Shown here one piece after another: positions 22,601 through 33,153 of a stretch of DNA of 34,181 bases. Origin of the DNA: Schoenoplectus triqueter. Taxonomy: Eukaryota > Streptophyta > Magnoliopsida > Poales > Cyperaceae. Location: the NCBI GenBank assembly GCA_964058805.1, contig CAXKVV010000875.1, positions 1 through 34,181 on the forward strand, read 5' to 3'. The notes under the pieces are model-generated. The model worked only from the letters and a program-made list of their open reading frames with translations. It searched no databases and had not been told where the DNA came from. Each line of letters opens with the position of its first letter. The stretch's first letter is position 1. The position numbers and the translations under genes are program-made.

Positions 22601-23184
22601 GAAAGGGAAAACTGACAAGAAGACACGACGAGACGAGAACAATACACTTGTGAATAACTCGAATTTAAGATATCAGATCTTACTAAAACTATAATCCGGA
22701 CCAAACTAAATGGTAATGGCACGAATTGTTTGAGTATCAACTACCACATTGCCAAAAAAAACAATAATAAGACTAGATCGCAGCCCGTAAGGGCAAGAAA
22801 AGAGGAATCTCATGAGTACAGTATAAGAATCTCTCTCCAATTGTACAATAAAAAAAAAAGTACTTGAAATTTAAGAAAAAGAATCTCAGATCAAATCCCT
22901 GTAAGAGAATGGATCCAATTTGAGGTAAAATTGTGAGATCTATTAGGATAGCGTTACTGAAGCATAAAACTATCAATTGAAGAAATGCTGAAGAAACTAA
23001 TCAAGATCTGGTAGGGAGAGCAGTGAGGCGAACCCATCATGAGAGAATAGACGACGAGGTAATTGTTCTTAAAGGAATTGAAGGCGGAGGTGGTGTTCAC
23101 GCGATCTTTGCTCGTCTTGCTCAGTTCCAGGGTCGCCACCACCGCCGCCAGACCGCCGAACACTAGGTAATAGAAAACCTCCAT
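19693..23184 (-). CDS. Major facilitator of the MFSD5 / molybdate-anion transporter family
   Basis: Eight exons on the minus strand (23184-23034, 22544-22400, 22319-22151, 21729-21459, 21238-20973, 20300-20085, 19979-19868, 19754-19693) join in frame to 463 aa, close to the ~460 aa of Arabidopsis homologues. The protein begins MEVFYYLVFGGLAAVVATLE, a first membrane helix, and has about 12 hydrophobic segments. MFS motif A is GSLADKQGRKR at residues 93-103, between helices 2 and 3. RGFDPQWLSLTF (156-167) and WPSIMKMRSQYIPEEARSTI are further conserved stretches. The tail EGEDWTAMREVGVEEEPLTA is acidic and probably cytosolic. Homologues (MoT2/MFSD5) are linked to molybdate uptake; substrate here is inferred from family only. 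All introns are GT-AG. The gene converges on the F-box gene. Confidence 0.95.
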
Positions 23185-25200
23185 TGCGAAGATGAGAGAG
23201 GAAAGGCTAGAAGTGTGAAATGGATATTTATGCAAACACTCGGTTGAGTCGCAATCAGGATTGAGATTTGCGTGAGACAACGTGGCTTATTTTCTATTAA
23301 ATTATTATTGCTGCGTTATTCATAGTAAAATTAAAATTTTAGCTATGATAATTAGAATAAGGTAAAATACTCGCATTTCTTTTCCGCTTCTTTTTTATCT
23401 TTACAATTATTCTCACTTTCTTCAATCCAATCTTTTGCTCTATCACTACTTTTGCTTTTGCGTTGCTCATCTAATAAAGCCGAAGAGTGCTTCAGCAATT
23501 GCACTTCCTTGATGCTCACTCAGATGAACTTTGTAGATTTTTGCCTTTTTGTGTCTTTTATTTTCCTTTGTTCATATTGGTCTTGTAGAATTACCTGATT
23601 TTTCATTTCGAAGAAAATATAATGAATACTGTAAATTACTTTGGTTACGATACTAGATGTTGTAAGAAATGAAACAATTGACATCATTTAACAAAAATAA
23701 AAGAAGGAGAAAAAGGATATAATAAACAGTATCAAATGTAAATGCTAAATAATTGTTGTGATCCATTTGGTGAATAATTAAAGAAAACTAGAAAGTTGAA
23801 TGGTAAATAGTATATAAACCTTGAGAGAAACAGAGATTAATATAGATCAAGTTAAAGGGTACAAAAAGGCAACACTTTTTTCTATATCAGCATAACAAAA
23901 AATAATTGCTGTTATTTACACAAGAACCACGTTGAGATTAAAATCTTTTATAAATATTTGAGCTGATAGACATTCTTTGTCTGATAATTTTATATTTTTT
24001 TCTTGAAACATAGAAGAAATGAAATTCATACGTTTTAGACAAAGTTATATGTGGCTTTACGATTTAGAAATCGGTTTAATTGTGATGACATGACCGGGTT
24101 CAATTCTGAAGAAATATAGTTTATATTTTTTATCTGATTTAGATTCTAAGAAAAGTAATCTTGTTAAGCCTTGAAGAGAACAATGCTTCGTTTTCAGATG
24201 GGATCTTGACATTGACAGTTAAATGGGGATAACATTTAATTCTACATTATTAAGAAGATTAGGTCAACATCTCACACATGCCACGTCATAAAAACTTTTT
24301 CATTATAGTTTTATTTAATTTTTTATCTACTTAAATTTAATGATTCATACATATTTTTTCTCTCCTCGTTTATAATAATATATATAATTAAAATTATCAA
24401 TTTTTTTATGATCATTTGTAGATTAATTATATTATATTTTTAATGTAAAATTTTATTAATATATTTTTATATTTATAATTATTTGAGGACTATACTGCCG
24501 AGTGTAACCCGAGTTATAGCTCTAATTAAAGGAATGATCAGTGATCAAAGTTAAGCACTACTTTTAGAAAAATTAGAAAATTTGAAGCTCTGTCAAAATG
24601 CAAAATTGGTTTTAGCTGGTTTAAAAAACAAGTAAGGGGATAATTGCCTTCACATAATTTTCATAATTGGAGTATTTGTGAAAGCTATCTGCACTATTAT
24701 TTGCTATTAACATTGCTGCTTAATACATTTCCTATAACTGAAAGTTCAGTTAAAATTATAAAAAAAAATAGGAATATCTATGATTATTTGAGATTTCAAT
24801 GAAATCGATAGAGTATCATCACTTTTGTAAAAAAAAAATCTATGATTATTTGTGGTTAAGGTTGGTGTTAAAAAATTAGATCTCAAAATATCTATTTGCT
24901 AAATTCTTAAATAATAAAACTAATAATTGGATGTTATTGCATTCATCAATTGATGACAATATTGACAGACCAAATTCCCGTATTTAAACCCCTTTTAATG
25001 ACTATCAGAATGAACTTAAAATTCATAATTTGTAATATATGTATGTAATTGAGATAGATGTTTTAAAAAATATATAATAATTTATATCTGTTGATTTAAA
25101 AACTACTACAAAGTTAGACAGCAATCATTATTGACAGCTTTTTTCTTACAGAAAATTTCGAGTTTCCTTTTTGCTACTAAAAATATTAACAAATAAATTT
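23185..25200. other. AT-rich intergenic DNA upstream of the MFS gene
   Basis: The first ~200 bp are the likely MFS promoter, with no clear TATA box. The rest is AT-rich without a gene. A short direct repeat (TCTATGATTATTTG) appears at about 24777 and 24839. Confidence 0.45.
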
Positions 25201-25207
25201 GGTAAAA

Positions 25208-25209
<2 letters not shown>

Positions 25210-25238
<29 letters not shown>
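25210..25238 (+). repeat. (TA)n microsatellite
   Basis: About 14 AT/TA dinucleotides in a row, immediately left of the fold-back element at 25255. Confidence 0.9.
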
Positions 25239-25242
<4 letters not shown>

Positions 25243-25254
25243 GGTTATGGTGCT

Positions 25255-25615
25255 TTGCAAAGCACAAGAGCGTTGTGTGCTTTGCGCTTTATTATTAATT
25301 TTAAATCAAAAATGATAGATCCAAACCGCTCAATCTAATTTCCATATCAAAATCTAATAGTAAACCAAATTTTATATTTTTTGGAATTCATTTGCTATTT
25401 TTTTATAGAGGGAAAACCGTTATTTTTGGATGAACCGAAATTCTCAGATCAAGTCATTTTCTCCTCATCAAAAAAATAGCAAAAAAATTCTAAAAAATAT
25501 AAAATTTGATTACTAATAGATTTTGATATGAAGATTGAATTGAATGTTTCGAATCGATTATTTCTGATTTAAAATTAAAAATAGAGCGCAAATCACATAA
25601 TGTCTTTGTGCTTTG

Positions 25616-25619
<4 letters not shown>
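25255..25619. mobile_element. Fold-back MITE with ~150-bp arms, set between TA microsatellites
   Basis: The left end TTGCAAAGCAC and right end GTGCTTTGCAA are exact complements. The arms (about 25255-25415 and 25470-25619) pair with scattered mismatches and share TATCAAAATCTA and ATTTTATATTTTTT. TA-rich sequence on both sides would fit a TA-targeting (Tc1/mariner-like) insertion, which is inference. Confidence 0.7.

Positions 25620-25673
<54 letters not shown>
25620..25673 (+). repeat. (TA)n microsatellite, long
   Basis: An uninterrupted run of about 26 TA units between the fold-back element and the first 59-bp repeat. Frames across it translate to poly-YI and are artefacts. Confidence 0.92.
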
Positions 25674-25676
<3 letters not shown>

Positions 25677-25731
25677 GTACCTCGTCACCTATAAAAACCC
25701 TCATAAATACGATATCATGTATCCATACCCG

Positions 25732-25772
<41 letters not shown>

Positions 25773-25828
25773 GTACCTCGTCACCTATAAAAACCCTCAT
25801 AAATACGATATCATGTATCCATACCCGT
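25674..25828 (+). repeat. Identical 59-bp units separated by a (TA)n run
   Basis: The units at 25674-25732 and 25770-25828 both begin GTGGTACCTCGTCACC and end CATACCCGT, with no difference. Between them lies a (TA)n stretch (25733-25769). Together with the preceding run, the whole is a tandem duplication of (TA)n plus the 59-bp unit. Confidence 0.9.
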
Positions 25829-26301
25829 CGGACCGTGGGTTTATCAGTTAAAAAATCACGTTGGTGGGTAGTTAAGTGATATTTTATCTTCGGCTGTGGA
25901 AGGTCACTCAGATCTTTGATTAAAATAATCAATAGACGTTGGAGCATAAGCAACCTTCTTACATTTTTTATGTACCCCTTTTGATTTTTTTAATCTGTGA
26001 AACGTCAACAATTTTCTTTTCTTAGCAAATAGCAACAAACTTTGATGTGACTCGACCAAATGAAAAATCCGGAGGTCAACATTTCTTCGACGGAATATTT
26101 GTTTCCAATTTTGGTTTAAAAAAAACAAAAAAAAAATGGAAAAAAAAAGAAATAAATAAATACAGATACTCCAATGTCGGCACATTTGGTTTAGAAGGTT
26201 AATCATGAAGCACGGTCCCGTGTCGGATCTGGATCTGTCCTGTCTGAACTCCCATATCTTGATATTTTTTTCTCAAAAAAAAATAGTGCCTATGCTATAT
26301 C

Positions 26302-26469
26302 GGATCCGGATCCACTGTCGCGCGGTACGGTGCGGCGCAGCACGTGGTCCGTTCAATCACTTTGAGATTCGTGCTAGTACTTAAAGATTCGAGTTAGCAC
26401 GCATCTCGAAGTGATCGAACGGACCACGTGCTGCACCGCACCGTGCCGCGCGACAGCAGATCTGGTTCC
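26302..26469. repeat. GC-rich long hairpin (inverted repeat, ~77-bp arms)
   Basis: The arms (about 26302-26378 and 26393-26469) pair almost completely around a short loop, with about ten mismatches, mostly of transition type. Core complementary segments include GCAGCACGTGGTCCGTTC. The hairpin is GC-rich within AT-rich DNA. It could be a non-autonomous element core or a source of small RNA. Confidence 0.8.
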
Positions 26470-26519
26470 ATGCTATGTCACTATGCTTCTGGAAAATTTA
26501 TCATGCACGGTGGTCCATT

Positions 26520-27403
26520 ATATTTTTTTCGTAATTTGCGCGGTGGTTTAGGAACTTAGAATTATTTTTTGGATTGATTTTTTTTTAAACAATTTTGTTC
26601 AGAAAATTTCATAAAAATGAAATTGAAACATTTTTCGTCTTTTACATCTCGAATTTTTTTTCAATTCTCCTCTTTTCTATAAAAAAAAACATAAAGAAAT
26701 CAGTTTTTATAATCCCTACTACCTTGTGCAAGACATCTTTCGTTGAAAAAAAGATTTTGAACATAAATTTTTTGAAAAATGCCAACAAATCATGCGCAGT
26801 AGATGAGAGTTTTTCTTATGATTATTCCGTATTTAATTTTTTTAATGAATAACATCAAAGTTTGGACGGAAATTAATTAGACTATGTTTAATTTTTTTTA
26901 AGGTATGTAGTATGTAGTATGTAGTTTTTATTAAATTCATACTTTTAAAGAGAATTTTAAGCATGGGACGATTGAACAAGTTATTATTTTTGAAATGTTC
27001 GAAATTTGAATAAAAAGTTATTCATAAACATTTAAAATTAAATAGATTATTTTTTTTAATTTAAAAATCTGATTTCATGAATTATAATATACTTTTTTCT
27101 TCATCTATTTTAATTTTTTTTTATAAATATTGTTATGTTATACATATAAAGTTATCCCCCATCAAAATGGTTTTTTCACTCACAAAAAATAAAGTCGGAA
27201 ATGGAATTCGCGTCAGCTTTGTGATCGAAATATGAGAGGAGACGAGAAACGAGTTCAGTCCATACGATTTGAGGAGGGAAATCACGTTGACAATTTTCAG
27301 AAAAATCCGAGATATTTGATGAGAATCAGTTTGGCAGCGACAACGATCCGTTTTGTCTTTCGCTTCCGCCTAGCCGTTCCTTCTTCTTCTCCCTCCATCA
27401 TTG
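26520..27403. other. AT-rich intergenic DNA
   Basis: Nothing recognised. The frame 27232-27501 (89 residues) runs into the MITE arm and shows no domain, so I do not call it a gene. Confidence 0.4.
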
Positions 27404-27409
27404 CAATAT

Positions 27410-27905
27410 GGACAGATTTTTTTATATATAATAATTATAATAATTATAATAATCATATTACTAATAATAAGAGTGATAAAAGTAAAATTTTAAATCTATG
27501 AATGACAGCGCGTCACTGCCAGTGACGTTTTACTGAAACGTGTCACTGCCAGTGACGTCTTTACTGAAGCGCGTCACTGGGAGTGGCACGTTTGTCTCCT
27601 ACAAATAGCAATCGCGCAGATAGATACATGCACGTGTATTTATAGTGATCAAAAATCCACTATCTGCGCGTGTATTTATAGTGATCAAAAACTAGTTTTT
27701 AGGCAAACGCGCCACTGTCAGTGGTGCGTTTACACAAAGATGTCACCGACAGTGGCGCGTTTACACAAAGACACTACTGACAATGGCACGTTTGCTCCAC
27801 GTCACTGGCAGTGACGCGCTGCCATTCGTAAATTTAAAATTTTGCTTTTATCACTCTTATTATTAATAATATGATTTTTATAATTATTATATATAAAAAA
27901 ATCTA
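27410..27905. mobile_element. Fold-back element carrying an array of CACTGCCAGTG palindromes
   Basis: The ~80-bp AT-rich inverted arms (27415-27495 and about 27830-27905) share TTTTTTTATATATAATAATT and AAGAGTGATAAAAG. Possible 6-bp flanks CAATAT occur at 27404-27409 and 27906-27911. Between the arms lie about seven imperfect palindromic units of the type CGCGTCACTGCCAGTGACG, CGCCACTGTCAGTGG and GTCACTGGCAGTGACGCG. The sequence after the last unit, GCGCTGCCATTCGTA, also follows the cluster near 6.5 kb. No coding sequence. Confidence 0.7.
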
Positions 27906-27911
27906 CAATAT

Positions 27912-28890
27912 AGATTTACTCCAACAAATATGTAACTACATATTCCTCTTCATTGATTGCTCTTTCCTTTTCTTTCAGCGCTCAATTTTATAATTTCATT
28001 CCGATTTTTCTAATCCTTGCGGATGATAAATTTGTAATTAATTTTCATTGATGGATAAAAGAGTTTTATTGAAGTATACAAAATCAAGTTAGCTTGTTCT
28101 TCCATGATCAAAATAAAATCGTCATTGTTGAAACACAATTGTGAATTTCATTTTGTTGAAGTTCATTTCTCCCTTATATTGAGTTCTCGTCTTCTAATTC
28201 ATTTTGATCATAGTGTTAGTAAGTTCCGAATAAACAAAACAAGAATTCTGAGTATGATTCAACGATCATTAATGCTCGAATGATCATTGAATCGTCCCTT
28301 ACACAGAAATATTGTGAGAAGGCCGTAGACAATCTGAGCTACCAGAGTCCCAAACACCGACACAAGCTTACAAATTTTCTTTTTTAACATGTTTATCTAG
28401 AGTTCTGATGCCGATTGGTAATATTTTTTGTTTCAAATGTTTCAAATTTTTGGTTTTAGTTTTATTTTTATTATTTGAATGCATTTTTTTTACAATTATT
28501 ATGTATCTAAATACATGTGTAGATATAGATTGGATTTTTGTCCATCATCCATTTTGTAAGTTCGAAGTAAATTACGAACACATGCCTTCATAAAAAGTAT
28601 CTAAATAAGAAATTTATTTTATCTAAATTTACGCTAATGCATTTAAAACTGCATTGAAATCTTACTTTCGAAAAAGAAAACTAAAATTTACGGTTTCTTG
28701 TGTACACTTGCATTCAGAATCTTCCAGCTTCAATAATGAAAGTGCAATATAAAATGTTAAATTTTAGAGATATTTAATGCATATGATTATTGATGCTGTT
28801 GTGCCTATTTGTTATTTGTGAAATTAATAAATATAAATAGGTAGATATATTCAAGATCATCTCAAATACATGCATACAAAAAATTATAAA
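27912..28890. other. Intergenic DNA with one small hairpin
   Basis: No gene. A 15-bp stem with one mismatch and an 8-nt loop (GATTCAACGATCATT, 28256-28270, against 28279-28293) is the only clear structure. Confidence 0.4.
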
Positions 28891-29669
28891 ACTTCAATTT
28901 TGTTTCGATAGCCATCAAAAGAGAAACTTAAATCACAAATTCATTAACATTTGACGCATATATAATTAAAGTTCAAATGGTATTTTTTTTGTGTACACAT
29001 ATAACTTATATGATATATAAAATATATTCCATCAATTATTTTTATTTAAGAATATAAAGATAGTTATTTGAGATTTAATTTGATTGGAACTGATGTGGCA
29101 CCAATACCAATGAACACTTGATTCATTCCTAAATTTTATTGCAGACACATGTATTTAGAAAATATATATACAGTATTGTAAGTATTTAAAATAAATAAAA
29201 AAATTAATTACAAAAATGACAGATTATAAAAAAAAGTTCTGCCCTTTTGCTATTGTCATCCATAGTTTAAATTTTTTCTATCTTTTTGTCAATATTTTAG
29301 TTTATTTTTTATTTTCTTATTCGATATATAAAAAACCTTAACAATTCATTTCAGTATATCACTGATACTTTTGTTAGGTGAAAATGACTAACTGAGTCCA
29401 TTTCAGTATATCACTGATACTTTTGTTAGGTGAAAATGACTGAGTAATTGAGTCATCCCTTTCTTGAAATGGACCTATTTTTTCTCTGTTGAAATTTGTA
29501 AGTACATTAATACAAAATGAGTGACCCTTCTCCAGGGGCAGGGTGGCCCATCGCACCGAAGAGTAGAAGAAAAGAAAATTTCACCGGATGGGCCTTTCTA
29601 CAATTTAAAGTTCAATAGGCATGGTTGTTGAATTAAATCACAATTATAAACCAAAAATTATTATGAGAA

Positions 29670-30045
29670 GGATCGGTTGACAAGGGTTATTTTGACAACT
29701 TTGATAATGGATCTCTAAATAAATATAAAAAATCTTAAAAATGAAAAAAAAAATTTATAGATATATTCTTCTACGTTTAGATTGATGGTCATTCAAATTT
29801 CATGCAATTTCATTATCGTTTGATGGTCCATCAAAGACCATTAAATTTTCATGTAATTTACAACGGTTATAATTTAACGGTCCTTGATGAATTATCAAAA
29901 GATAATGAAATTGTATGAAATTTGAATGACCATCAATCTAAAGGTAGAAGAACACATCTATAAAAAAAGCATTTTTAAGGGTTTTTTATATTTATTTAGA
30001 AGTTCATTGTCAAGGTTGTCAAAATAACCCATTGTCAATGGATCC
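29670..30045. repeat. Fold-back MITE, family Y, copy 1
   Basis: The ends GGATCGGTTGACAAGGGTT and (complement of the right end) GGATCCATTGACAATGGGTT extend into arms that pair over nearly the whole 376 bp, around a centre near 29860. No clear target duplication. Confidence 0.75.
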
Positions 30046-30320
30046 CCACTCAATTATTATTAATTAATTTTCTTCATGACTCCATAACTTAAGGAAAGAA
30101 GAAAATTATTGTTATCACTGTTATAATTATTAAGATCGTTTCTACTATGTAATTATTATTGTTTAAGTATGGCTTGTGTGTCTCATGACTCCATAACTTA
30201 AGGAATAATTTATGTGGTATAACTTCAGAAATACCTTAAGAAGGAATGCAATGCTACTAACTTTAGTGGTATTCAATACCATAACTTACTATTTAATCTA
30301 TTTTTTAATGTTTAATATTT

Positions 30321-30572
30321 CAATTTGAATCAAAACCGTTGATCTTGTTCATTTTATGATAGATATGTGCTCGTCAAATTTTATGATTTTCAAAAATAAT
30401 TTTATACTAGATCAAATGATAGCGAAATAAATGCATAAAAATTAATTAACCATAGTTAAATATATTTACTCATTTTATTACCATTTGATCTAACATAAAA
30501 TGTCCTTTAAAATCATGAGATTTTACGAACATACATCTATCAAAAATTAAACAAGATCATTGATTTGAATAA
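30321..30572. repeat. Fold-back MITE, family X, copy in unit 1
   Basis: Its arms pair around a centre near 30450 and carry TAGATCAAATGATAGCG and its partner TACCATTTGATCTA. It is related to the copy at 11182-11482. Confidence 0.7.
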
Positions 30573-31538
30573 AAAATCACTTGATTTAATTATTTAAATC
30601 ATCTAAAATGAATGATTTTCTAACTATTTAAAAAATAAGAAAAAAAAATCTAAAAAACTAAAATTTGGTCAATAAAAATATTTTCATACAAAGATCGAAC
30701 AACCAATCTATCACTTCACCTTTGTTTTGAGCTTTTCTCACTTCACCTTTGTTTTTATCACTTCAATTTTGTTTCGATAGCCATCAAAAGAGAAACTTAA
30801 ATCACAAATTCATTAACATTTGACGCATATATAATTAAAGTTCAAATGTTTTTTTTTTGTGTGTACACATATAACTTATATGATATATAAAATATATTCC
30901 ATCAATTATTTCTATTATTTAAGAATATAAAGATAGTTATTTGAGATTTAATTTGATTGGAACTGATGTGGCACCAATACCAATGAACACTTGATTCATT
31001 CCTAAATTTTATTGCAGACATGTATTTAGAAAATATATATACAGTATTGTAAGTATTTAAAATAAATAAAAAAATTAATTACAAAAATGACAGATTATAA
31101 AAAAAAGTTCTGCCCTTTTGCTATTGTCATCCATAGTTTAAAATTTTTCTATCTTTTTGTCAATATTTTAGTTTTTTTTTATTTTCTTATTCGATATATA
31201 AAAAACCTTAACAATTCATTTCAGTATATCACTGATACTTTTGTTAGGTGAAAATGACTGAGTCCATTTCAATTTTCAGTATATCACTGATACTTTTATT
31301 AGGTGAAAATGACTGAGTAATTGAGTCATCCCTTTCTTGAAATGGACCAATTTTTTTCTCTGTTGAAATTTGTAAGCAGTTGTTCGCGCCTGACTCCTTT
31401 CCGAAGAGTAGAAGAAAAGAAAATTTCACCGGACGGGCCTTTCCTTTCGTCGGCCTTAAAAAGTTCTACAATTTAAAGTTCAATAGGCATGGTTGTTGAA
31501 TTAAATCACAATTATAACCCAAAAATTATTATGAGAAG

Positions 31539-31915
31539 GGATCGGTTGACAAGGGTTATTTTTGACAAGTTTGATAATGGATCTCTAAATAAATATTAAA
31601 AAATATTAAAAATGGAAAAAAATTTTATAGATGTATTCTTCTACGTTTAGATTGATGGTCATTCAAATTTCATGCAATTTCATTATCGTTTGATGGTCCA
31701 TCAAAGATCATCAAATTTTCATATAATTTACAACGGTTCCAATTTAACGGTCTTTGATGGACTATCAAAAAATAATGAAATTGTATGAAATTTGAATGAC
31801 CATCAATCTAAAGGTAGAAAAACACATCTATAAAAAAATCATTTTTAAGATTTTTTTATATTTATTTAGAGGTTCATTGTCAAGGTTGTCAAAATAACCT
31901 ATTGTCAATGAATCC
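31539..31915. repeat. Fold-back MITE, family Y, copy 2
   Basis: This is the unit-2 counterpart of 29670-30045 with the same ends, but GGATCC at the right end is mutated to GAATCC. Confidence 0.75.
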
Positions 31916-32155
31916 CCACTCAATTATTATTTTCTTCATGACTCCACAACTGTTATAATTATTAAGATTGTTTCTACTATGTAATTATTATTGTTTAAGT
32001 ATGGCTTGTGTGTCTCATGACTCCATAACTTAAGGAATAATTTATGTGGTATAACTTCAGAAATATACCTTAAGGAGGAATCCAATGCTACTAACTTTAA
32101 TGATATTCAATACCATAATTTACTATTTAATCTATTTTTTTAATGTTTAATATTT

Positions 32156-32410
32156 AAATTTGAATCAAAACCATTGATCTTGTTCATTTTATGATAGATA
32201 TGTGCTCGTCAAATTTTATGATTTTCAAAGATAATTTTATACTAGATCAAATGATAGCGAAACAAATGCATAAAAATTAACTAACCGTAGTTAAATATAT
32301 TTACTCATTTTATTACCATTTGATCTAATATAAAATGTCATTCAAAATCATGAGATTTTACAAACATACATCTATCAAAAAAAATAAACAAGATCATTGA
32401 TTTGAAGAAA
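32156..32410. repeat. Fold-back MITE, family X, copy in unit 2
   Basis: This is the unit-2 counterpart of 30321-30572, with a few substitutions and an A-run expansion on the right arm. Confidence 0.7.
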
Positions 32411-32807
32411 AAACAACTTGATTTAATTATTTAAATCATCTAAAATGAATGATTTTCTAACTATTTAAAAAATATGAAAAAAAATCTAAAAAACTAAAAT
32501 TTGGTCAATAAAAATTTTTTCATACAAAGATCGAACAACCAATCTATCACTTCACCTTTGTTTTGAGCTTTTCTCACAAACACCAATTTACCTGAAAACT
32601 CATTTGACAATCATGTTGAGTGGTTCAGATTGACTGATTGAACCTTGAGAACGGAAACATAAATGCATAGCATGGTATAATCTCTGCTATGTTATGCATC
32701 ATGGCCCCATTTTTTCTCTTTTTAAGCTTATCAAGTTTCATGGCGAACTTAACTAAAGGATATACTTTTTTTTATCTTCCAAATATTGATTTATATTGCT
32801 TAATAAA

Positions 32808-33145
32808 TATGGGTGCAAACTTATGCGATAATATCTGACTATATCTGATTCATATTTGAAAATTTAAGTGTGGTCATCCATATTTGAATATCCGAACGAA
32901 AAAAAGATTATATTAGGTATATAATATAATATTTAATATAAATCATAAAAAATGAGTATTTCTCACCATTATAATTGAATATATCTTATGAATTTTAATA
33001 TTTCTAAAATTAGTAATATAATTTTGTCCATATTTGTATTCACATCTAAAAATATTCATATTCATATTTGTATTAAAAAAAGTAAAATGAACACTAATAT
33101 GATTTTGATTACTATCCAATCATATCTGATCCGTTTTCACCCCTA
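32808..33145. mobile_element. hAT-type MITE, 338 bp, perfect 8-bp target duplication
   Basis: The left end is TATGGGTGCAAAC and the complement of the right end is TAGGGGTGAAAAC, a typical hAT terminus. Both flanks are TTAATAAA (32800-32807 and 33146-33153), identical over 8 bp. The interior is rich in ATATTTG/CATATTTG motifs and has no coding sequence. Confidence 0.85.
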
Positions 33146-33153
33146 TTAATAAA

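Larger units (their letters stand above)
28891..30740. repeat. Tandem segmental duplication, unit 1 (~1.85 kb)
   Basis: It begins ACTTCAATTTTGTTTCGATA and ends TCACTTCACCTTTG. The same sequence order recurs from 30760 with high identity. It contains a two-unit 52-bp repeat (from 29349 and 29401), fold-back family Y (29670-30045) and family X (30321-30572). No coding function is seen. Confidence 0.9.
30760..32577. repeat. Tandem segmental duplication, unit 2 (~1.8 kb)
   Basis: A direct repeat of 28891-30740, with the two units separated by about 20 bp of TCACTTCA-like junction sequence. Unit 2 differs by scattered substitutions, by a replaced block at about 31374-31402, by an extra segment at about 31442-31463 and by loss of about 30 bp near 31943. 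Confidence 0.9.

Noticed and set aside
24540..24570. 5S rRNA-like AAAGTTAAGCAC
   Set aside because: Only about eight bases match the 5S internal region; the surrounding sequence does not.
25600..25953. Poly-Tyr/Ile frames
   Set aside because: They are translations of TA microsatellites and the duplicated 59-bp unit.
27232..27501. 89-residue plus-strand frame
   Set aside because: No domain, ends in the AT-rich arm of the palindrome element (NNYNNYNN-type tail), no splice or promoter support.
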